Source: Candidatus Kaiserbacteria bacterium RIFCSPLOWO2_01_FULL_54_20
Lineage (GTDB): Bacteria; Patescibacteriota; Minisyncoccia; Phycocordibacterales; UBA2100
Reading direction: 5' to 3'
NCBI GenBank assembly: GCA_001783355.1
Contig: MFMA01000005.1
Span: 12,218 to 25,038, forward strand
Length of the DNA: 12,821 nucleotides
Shown: one piece after another, positions 1 to 4,244 of the stretch
How positions within the stretch are numbered: position 1 is the stretch's first letter
How the letters are laid out: the number at the start of each line of letters is the position of its first letter
Position numbers and translations under genes: made by a program
The notes under the pieces: model-generated
The model's database searches: none
What the model was told of the DNA's origin: nothing
Seen by the model: the letters and a program-made list of their open reading frames with translations, nothing else

Positions 1-565
1 CGGGTTGAGGTTGGGGAGCTGGTTGGGGGGTAGGGACTTCGGGTTTTGAGGGTTGTTCCTTTTCCTTGTTGCCGGGTCGTACACTGTTTAGCTTTTCTGC
101 ACATTTCGCACACCCGCCCTTGGCCAGTACTGGTCTCCGCGCTCCCTGTACCTGCGCTAACAGACTTGAATTCACTGAACGATCTGCAAGTTCTTGGCAT
201 TGGCATCCTCCGCCGACCCCGGGACTGCTCGGGACACATCGATACGTAGCCACGCAAGGCTTTTCCTCGCCTTCGACTTTGATACTCTGTTCGCACTTAC
301 CCGTATCTCGCATGACCCACCAGATACGTATCACGGATACTTTCTTAGTCAACTTTCCCTCCTTATTCAAAAAATACTCGACGCGTTGTCCGGGTTTGCA
401 CGGTTCATACACGTCCGCTTTTTCATCTTTCCCCCCTGGTGCCTGGGCCGATGGAGCAAGCGCAAGTTGCGAGCCTGGGATCATTGGGCCGAAAAAGTCG
501 ACCGCACTCGCGGAAAGATTGAGCGTAAACACGAGTGCGGCTGCAATTAATAGGTGCCCAAACAT
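1..565 (-). CDS. Secreted cysteine- and proline-rich protein, C-terminus cut by window edge
   Basis: An uninterrupted minus-strand frame of 188 codons starts at ATG 565 and is still open at base 1, so only the N-terminal part is visible. Residues 1-21 form a signal peptide (MFGHLLIAAALVFTLNLSASA). The mature part has eight cysteines (56, 91, 104, 110, 121, 123, 152, 155) and then a Lys/Glu/Pro-rich linker from about residue 165 that ends in a Pro-Gln repeat at the edge. The even cysteine count suggests disulfides outside the membrane. The layout matches the gene at 1195-2838: EPC-PG near residue 55, a [TG]KC[RE]Q-x-I motif, and a proline-rich linker at a similar position. The two are probably paralogues. 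No known enzyme family is recognised. The start is supported by a TATCAT hexamer 11 bases upstream, as in the paralogue. Long frames on the opposite strand here have no signal or domain and are treated as shadows. Confidence 0.78.
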   Translation of the reverse strand, partial: MFGHLLIAAALVFTLNLSASAVDFFGPMIPGSQLALAPSAQAPGGKDEKADVYEPCKPGQRVEYFLNKEGKLTKKVSVIRIWWVMRDTGKCEQSIKVEGEEKPCVATYRCVPSSPGVGGGCQCQELADRSVNSSLLAQVQGARRPVLAKGGCAKCAEKLNSVRPGNKEKEQPSKPEVPTPQPAPQPQP

Positions 566-628
566 ACGATGTGTACATGATAACGCGACTTTTGTCGCAC
601 GGTTCGTATTGATGTATACAATACGGTA
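566..628. promoter_or_regulatory. Divergent promoter region between the secreted-protein gene and yebC
   Basis: This 63-base gap must serve both directions. On the + strand TACAAT (617-622) lies six bases before the yebC ATG; TATACA (615-620) with TTGTCG 17 bases upstream is an alternative reading. On the minus strand TATCAT (582-577) lies 11 bases before the ATG at 565. A perfect 7-base dyad, CGTATTG (605-611) and CAATACG (619-625), overlaps the + strand -10 box and could be an operator. A small perfect hairpin (GCGAC, TTTT loop, GTCGC, 585-598) lies between the two -10 boxes. No Shine-Dalgarno sequence precedes either start. Confidence 0.55.
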
Positions 629-1162
629 ATGGCCGGACATTCTAAGTGGGCGCAGATAAAGAGGCAGAAGGGCGCGAACGACGCCGCAAAAGCACAGGTG
701 TGGGGCAAACTCGCGAAGCGCATCGCGGTCGAGTCGAAAAAAGCGGGAGGCGATGTGAACGCACCGGGCCTCCGCGCGGTCATCGAGACCGCAAAGAAAA
801 CGAACATGCCGAAAGAGAACATCGAACGCGCGGTCGCCAAAGGGATTTCCGCTGACGCCGCGGCGCTTGAGGCGGTGACGTACGAGACGTACGGGCCTGG
901 CGGAACGGCAATCGTCATTGAGGCGCTGACGGACAGTCGCAATCGTACGGCGCAGGAGATGAAACATCTTCTCGCGGAACTTGGTCTCGCCCTTGCGGCG
1001 CCGGGCAGCGCGCTCTGGGCGTTTGAGAAAACCGCCGAAGGATACCACCCCAAGACGACGGTTCCCCTCTCCGATGAGGACGACGCAAAACTCATGAAAA
1101 TTATGGAACAAATAGATGCACACGACGACGTCGAGGACGTATACACGAATGCGGCCGAGTAG
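629..1162 (+). CDS. yebC: YebC/PmpR/TACO1 family protein, short form
   Basis: The 177-residue protein opens with the family hallmark MAGHSKWAQIKRQKG and carries YETYGPGGTAIVIEALTDSRNRT (about 84-107), both diagnostic of YebC. Members act as DNA-binding regulators, and TACO1-type members are linked to translation, especially of proline-rich stretches. Usual length is about 240-250. Here the chain goes from GSALWAFEKT (126-135) almost directly to the C-terminal segment around YHPKTTVPLSDEDDAKLMKIMEQ and the end motif DDVEDVYTN. Roughly 60 residues of the middle domain appear to be missing. The reading frame is intact, so this is a compact form rather than a broken gene. The start is fixed by the conserved N-terminus. 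There is no Shine-Dalgarno sequence; TACAAT six bases upstream suggests a leaderless message. The gene is convergent with the secreted-protein gene that ends at 1195. Confidence 0.95.
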   Translation: MAGHSKWAQIKRQKGANDAAKAQVWGKLAKRIAVESKKAGGDVNAPGLRAVIETAKKTNMPKENIERAVAKGISADAAALEAVTYETYGPGGTAIVIEALTDSRNRTAQEMKHLLAELGLALAAPGSALWAFEKTAEGYHPKTTVPLSDEDDAKLMKIMEQIDAHDDVEDVYTNAAE

Positions 1163-1190
1163 CTGCTAGGGACTGGCTGTTAGCTGCTAG
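1160..1190. repeat. Direct repeat of TAGCTGCTAG between convergent genes
   Basis: The ten-base word TAGCTGCTAG occurs at 1160-1169, where it begins with the yebC stop codon, and again at 1181-1190, just before the stop of the minus-strand gene at 1195. The gap holds no T-run and only a weak 4-base stem (GGCT/AGCC), so it is not a convincing terminator. Confidence 0.6.
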
Positions 1191-1194
1191 CCGT

Positions 1195-2838
1195 TCAGAA
1201 GAACCAGGACAAGATGCGCATGAAGCCAGACTTAATGGCACTGCCGATATTGGACACCAGCGAACCGACAGCTTTTGTGACTTTTGCTACCACGCCTTGC
1301 GGCTCGGAGGGGTCGTAGGTGACACTCTCTCCTCCAGCGCCGGGTGCGGCGCCTGATGCGCCGTCTGATGAGCCGGGTGTGCCTTCGGCATTCGCCGCTC
1401 CGCCGCCACCGCCGGTTTGCCCATTCGAATTCGCGATGGCTCCTGTCGCGCCAGAATTCGGATCTGTCGCTCCGCCGCCCGAAGAGAATGTCTGGGGTCG
1501 CGAGAAGCCTCCGCTCGAGCCTTGAGCGGACTGGAAGTCGTCATCAGGAATTTCTGTGGGCAATGCCTCTGGGTCACCGGCCGCAAGCAAATTTTCTTGA
1601 GACTCCAAGAAGAACCTCAACGCCCTCCTCGCCTCCTCCGCGGCTTTCTCTTCTTCCGAAAGCTCCCTGTCACCGGACGGCACTAATATGGATGCGAAGA
1701 AGTCTGCAACGCCGCTTATCACATCGCGAACATTGCCCACGATGTTCGAAGTAGCGTCGGTGATGGAATTGCGCAAGATATTCGTATCGAGCGCGGTCTT
1801 CGGCTTCGCGCCAGTGTTGAGTTTGTCGAAGGAGTCGACCAGAACGAGCATGGCTCTTTGTTCTGCCGTGAGCTTTGCGTTCTTGCTGAGCTGTGAAATG
1901 GAACCATACGGTGTCTGGAGCGGTTGTGCGAATGTATTCTGCGAGTCGAGTGAATCGTAACGTGTGTTGGTCACGGACGGTGGGCCGTATGTCCCCGGAG
2001 CATACGCGACACTGCCTCCCGCCGGGGCGGGGTTGTATGAAGAGCCGTTGATCCCCGAATAACTATTCAGGAGTCCGGTCGGTGAATAGCTCGGCACAGG
2101 CGGTGTTCTGCCGTAGTTGCTGTAATTACCGCCGTAGTTGCCCGCGGGTCCATTGGCAATATCGCTGATCTGGTCACCGGCAGAAGGGCCCTGTGCTGGT
2201 GGTTGGGCTGGCGGTTGTGCCACAGGTGGAACTGGGGAATCTGGAATGGTTGGTTGTTGGGGTAATGGGGCGGTCGCTGGTGGTGGGGTTGTGGCTGGTG
2301 GTGGAGGGGATGGAGTAGTTGGCTCGGTTGGTGTAGTTGGTTTTGGGGGCGGTGCTGAGCCGCTACCGGGGCAATTGTTGCTTGCTGGCGTGCATTTCGG
2401 TCCTTTGACGGTACTGGCAATAACAGCAGCTGCTTGCGCAAGTTCATTTTCATTAAATTGGCGATCAATGTCGGAGGTAGAAGATGGCGCGCAGTTAAAG
2501 TCTTTCACACAGGTTAAGCCGGGCCCGCCACATTTCAGCCCGGGCTTGAGGTAGATTACCTGTCGGCATTTAGTTTTAGGGAGTGTGTTTGGTTTTTCTC
2601 CTTTCTCTGGCTTGCCGTCACCGTCCGTGTCTGGACATATGTACTCTGTTTCGCCAGGATCACACGGTGGTTCCGTAATTCCCGCTTTCGGAGAAAAATT
2701 TCCTTGTGTTTGCACGGCCAGAGTAGCTGCATATAGTGAGTCGATGTCTATATTTTTCGGTTCCACTGTCCACACGGCCCAGCTGAACACTGTGCAGAGA
2801 ATGGAGAAAACCACTAGTCTATGGAACCCTGGATGCAT
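1195..2838 (-). CDS. Large secreted Cys-rich, Pro-rich, Gly/Ser-rich surface protein with C-terminal hydrophobic helix
   Basis: The product is 547 residues from ATG 2838; an in-frame GTG at 2847 would add three. ATG is preferred because TATCAT (2855-2850) lies 11 bases before it, as in the paralogue at 1-565. Order: hydrophobic signal or anchor (about 5-24); Cys-rich region with eight cysteines (59, 68, 91, 103, 110, 116, 149, 156) that includes an EF-hand-like loop DTDGDGKPEKGE (70-81); proline-rich linker (about 161-217); Tyr/Asn/Gly-rich stretch (about 230-290); a helical region with an acidic stretch (about 315-425); Gly/Ser-rich linker (about 440-505); and a C-terminal helix that ends in SWFF. 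It is probably exported, with possible calcium binding and membrane association through the C-terminus. No enzymatic family is recognised. The low-complexity linkers give long meaningless frames on the opposite strand. Confidence 0.85.
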   Translation of the reverse strand: MHPGFHRLVVFSILCTVFSWAVWTVEPKNIDIDSLYAATLAVQTQGNFSPKAGITEPPCDPGETEYICPDTDGDGKPEKGEKPNTLPKTKCRQVIYLKPGLKCGGPGLTCVKDFNCAPSSTSDIDRQFNENELAQAAAVIASTVKGPKCTPASNNCPGSGSAPPPKPTTPTEPTTPSPPPPATTPPPATAPLPQQPTIPDSPVPPVAQPPAQPPAQGPSAGDQISDIANGPAGNYGGNYSNYGRTPPVPSYSPTGLLNSYSGINGSSYNPAPAGGSVAYAPGTYGPPSVTNTRYDSLDSQNTFAQPLQTPYGSISQLSKNAKLTAEQRAMLVLVDSFDKLNTGAKPKTALDTNILRNSITDATSNIVGNVRDVISGVADFFASILVPSGDRELSEEEKAAEEARRALRFFLESQENLLAAGDPEALPTEIPDDDFQSAQGSSGGFSRPQTFSSGGGATDPNSGATGAIANSNGQTGGGGGAANAEGTPGSSDGASGAAPGAGGESVTYDPSEPQGVVAKVTKAVGSLVSNIGSAIKSGFMRILSWFF

Positions 2839-2849
2839 AGGATACACGC

Positions 2850-2877
2850 ATGATAGCGCTATTTATGTGGGGGTAAA
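2850..2877 (-). promoter_or_regulatory. Promoter of the large secreted-protein gene
   Basis: On the minus strand TTTACC (2877-2872), a 16-base spacer and TATCAT (2855-2850) form a reasonable housekeeping-type promoter. The -10 box lies 11 bases before ATG 2838, so the leader would be only a few bases long. The surrounding GCG-Y-TATCATG resembles the sequence before the paralogous gene at 565. Confidence 0.5.
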
Positions 2878-2924
2878 TCGCAAATGGAGAATAGCGGGGG
2901 ATGAGCACCACATTCGTCGAATAA

Positions 2925-2957
2925 GGAAAAGCCGGTCGTTCGCAAGCGAACGCCGGC
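2925..2957 (-). terminator. Rho-independent terminator of the 142-residue secreted-protein gene
   Basis: Reading the minus strand 26 bases after the stop at 2983: GCCGG-CGTTCGC, a two-base loop, GCGAACG, one bulged base, CCGGC, then TTTTCC. The stem pairs 12 bases (2931-2935 and 2937-2943 with 2946-2957) with one bulge at 2936. The T-run lies at 2930-2925, giving a clear direction. Confidence 0.8.
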
Positions 2958-2982
2958 CTCCCCTCGTCATGTTGCGTGACGG

Positions 2983-3411
2983 TTACCAACCGCCCTGCCT
3001 TGAGTGCGCCAACTGCATCTTGTTGCCATCTCCGACGTCCAGGAACATTGCTGTCTCGGCGCCGTCGCTGAACTTGAAGCGTATGACGCACAACCCCTCC
3101 AGCGTATTGGTGGGCCCGCATACGAGTCCACGCGGCTCGATGGACCCGGATGGGTACACACTTACCCGAACTGACACCTGCTCGCCGAGCTTGGTGACAA
3201 TGCGGACGAGCACTTGTCGGTGTGCGGGTACTTCGAGGAGCGCCAAACACGGCACGCCTCCCTCGAACTTTGAACTACACCGGACGGCCGGCGCGGCTTT
3301 GACGACAGCGGCAGTGCTGGGCTCGAGAGGTACCTTGAGGTCGGCGCCGAAGGCACTGAAGCCGCCACAAAGAAGGGCAGCAACAGCGGTAACGGAGGCG
3401 GCCATACGCAT
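2983..3411 (-). CDS. Small secreted protein of unknown function
   Basis: The product is 142 residues. It begins with a classic signal peptide (positive MRM, hydrophobic core about 5-20, AFG-A cleavage site near 20-23). The mature part has four cysteines (45, 55, 98, 108), enough for two disulfides, and alternating hydrophobic stretches that suggest a beta-rich fold. No family is recognised. Start ATG 3411 is chosen over the in-frame ATG 3405 because AAGGAGG (3424-3418) lies six bases before it. This is the only strong Shine-Dalgarno site I found in the window. The gene has its own terminator (2925-2957) and a long upstream region with inverted repeats, so it looks like a self-contained unit. 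Its translation signals differ from its neighbours, which is compatible with transfer but does not prove it. Confidence 0.75.
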   Translation of the reverse strand: MRMAASVTAVAALLCGGFSAFGADLKVPLEPSTAAVVKAAPAVRCSSKFEGGVPCLALLEVPAHRQVLVRIVTKLGEQVSVRVSVYPSGSIEPRGLVCGPTNTLEGLCVIRFKFSDGAETAMFLDVGDGNKMQLAHSRQGGW

Positions 3412-3417
3412 GGCGAC

Positions 3418-3424
3418 CCTCCTT
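3418..3424 (-). promoter_or_regulatory. Strong ribosome binding site AAGGAGG
   Basis: On the minus strand AAGGAGG is followed by six bases (GTCGCC) and then ATG 3411. It is an exact match to the anti-Shine-Dalgarno complement at normal spacing, and it decides the start of the 142-residue gene. Confidence 0.85.
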
Positions 3425-3463
3425 GATTACCCCCACTTTGTTTTCCTCATTTGCGAGGGGCAG

Positions 3464-3515
3464 GGGGCGATCCGCGCAATGCGCGATTCATTTCGCGCGC
3501 TAAGCGGAGCGCCCC
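3464..3515. repeat. Nested imperfect inverted repeat upstream of the small secreted-protein gene
   Basis: Outer arms are GGGGCG (3464-3469) with CGCCCC (3510-3515) and, after one mismatch, TCCGC (3471-3475) with GCGGA (3504-3508). Inside is a second perfect arm pair, GCGCGA (3481-3486) and TCGCGC (3493-3498). If transcription starts after TATAGA (3523-3518) on the minus strand, most of this structure would lie in a leader of about 100 bases. Confidence 0.65.
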
Positions 3516-3559
3516 TATCTATATGACGAGAGAGTGAAAGAACAGCACGCCTTGCCCGA

Positions 3560-3627
3560 CCGAAGCTTCGGCGAAGGCGGGGCTCGCGGAGCCAGCTTCA
3601 AGGTTTGTGAGCAAGCCTCAAAGCTGG
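3560..3627. repeat. Cluster of three GC-rich hairpins or palindromes
   Basis: There is a perfect 12-base palindrome CCGAAGCTTCGG (3560-3571). Next is GGCTC-GCG-GAGCC (3581-3593). A longer stem-loop follows: CCAGCTT (3592-3598) pairs with AAGCTGG (3621-3627), then a two-by-two internal loop, then AGGTTTG (3601-3607) pairs with CAAGCCT (3612-3618, one G-T pair) around the loop TGAG. No T-run follows on either strand, so these are not ordinary terminators. Confidence 0.65.
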
Positions 3628-3722
3628 ACCTGCGATTCTAGAGAGAAAAAGTAGGGCTGTATAATGCCAGATAAAGTCTGGGCCGTCAAGGGGTGGCTAA
3701 CTTCCCGCCTGTAATCATACGG

Positions 3723-3728
3723 TATCAT
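3723..3728 (+). promoter_or_regulatory. Probable -10 box of ruvC
   Basis: TATCAT lies seven bases before the ruvC ATG, with no Shine-Dalgarno sequence and no clear -35 box. A second candidate, a perfect TATAAT at 3660-3665, would give a leader of about 60 bases. Confidence 0.45.
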
Positions 3729-3735
3729 CCTCTGT

Positions 3736-4209
3736 ATGCTAGTCCTCGCCATCGACCCTGGATACGGCCGCTGTGGAGTTGCGGTAGTCGAGAAGGCCGA
3801 AGGCAAGGAAAGGCTTGTTTATTCGGACTGTATCGAGACGTCGGCAAAAGACAGCTTCCCCGTGCGGCTTTCAGAGGTCACCACTGCATGCGCCGAGCTC
3901 TTGCGAGCATACAAACCAGACGCCGTGGCTCTCGAAAAGCTTTTTATGACGAAGAACCAGAAAACGGCTATGCGCGTTTCCGAAGTTCGTGGCGCCTTGA
4001 TTGACCTTGCCACTCGGCACGGCGTTCCTGTCTTCGAGTACACGCCGGGCGAGGTAAAAAGCGCCGCGGCCGGCTCGGGAAGCGCCGACAAGCGCGCGGT
4101 GATAAAAATGCTCCACGCGCTTCTCAAGATAGAAAAAGAGATACGGCACGACGACGAGTACGATGCGATAGCGATTGGCATCACACATCTGGCTCGCGTG
4201 CGCTCATAG
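3736..4209 (+). CDS. ruvC: Holliday junction resolvase RuvC
   Basis: The product is 157 residues, normal for RuvC. It cuts four-way DNA junctions during recombination repair, working with the RuvAB motor, whose genes are not in this window. Four acidic catalytic residues are visible: D7 in LAIDPGYGRCG, E67 in ALEKLF, and D140 and D143 in HDDEYDAIAIGITH. The helix after E67 (KNQKTAMRVSEVRGA) and the segment VFEYTPGEVK (99-108) fit the family. The start is fixed by the N-terminal catalytic motif. ruvC is often next to yebC, but here a 2.6-kb minus-strand block separates them. The PBP gene follows after 35 bases and has its own TATAAT. Confidence 0.96.
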   Translation: MLVLAIDPGYGRCGVAVVEKAEGKERLVYSDCIETSAKDSFPVRLSEVTTACAELLRAYKPDAVALEKLFMTKNQKTAMRVSEVRGALIDLATRHGVPVFEYTPGEVKSAAAGSGSADKRAVIKMLHALLKIEKEIRHDDEYDAIAIGITHLARVRS

Positions 4210-4229
4210 CCCCGGGAACAAAAAAATTC

Positions 4230-4235
4230 TATAAT
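4230..4235 (+). promoter_or_regulatory. -10 box of the penicillin-binding protein gene
   Basis: A perfect TATAAT ends nine bases before ATG 4245. No good -35 box is seen 16-18 bases upstream, and no Shine-Dalgarno sequence is present. An ATG overlapping the box (4234) opens only a four-codon frame. Confidence 0.5.
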
Positions 4236-4244
4236 GAGCGGCAA

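Larger units (their letters stand above)
3412..3735. other. 324-base gene-free region rich in inverted repeats
   Basis: This gap between the minus-strand secreted-protein gene and ruvC holds the Shine-Dalgarno site, a possible minus-strand -10 TATAGA (3523-3518), a nested inverted repeat (3464-3515), a cluster of three hairpins (3560-3627), a + strand TATAAT (3660-3665), and the probable ruvC -10 box (3723-3728). I see no coding frame with start signals or recognisable protein. Confidence 0.6.

Noticed and set aside
66..629. 187-residue + strand open frame
   Set aside because: It lies antisense to the 188-codon minus-strand frame, which has a signal peptide, ordered cysteines and a Pro-rich linker shared with a neighbour. 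The + frame has no recognisable features and ends on the yebC start.
547..1146. 199-residue minus-strand frame opposite yebC
   Set aside because: Rich in Ser/Ala/Arg as expected from the complement of a GC-rich gene; yebC on the other strand is certain.
2839..2847. GTG 2847 as start of the large secreted protein
   Set aside because: Only two bases separate it from the TATCAT box, so it would lie upstream of the predicted transcript start; ATG 2838 has the same spacing as the paralogue.
2585..3526. 313-residue + strand frame
   Set aside because: It runs antisense through two better-supported minus-strand genes and a terminator, and shows no domain or start signals.
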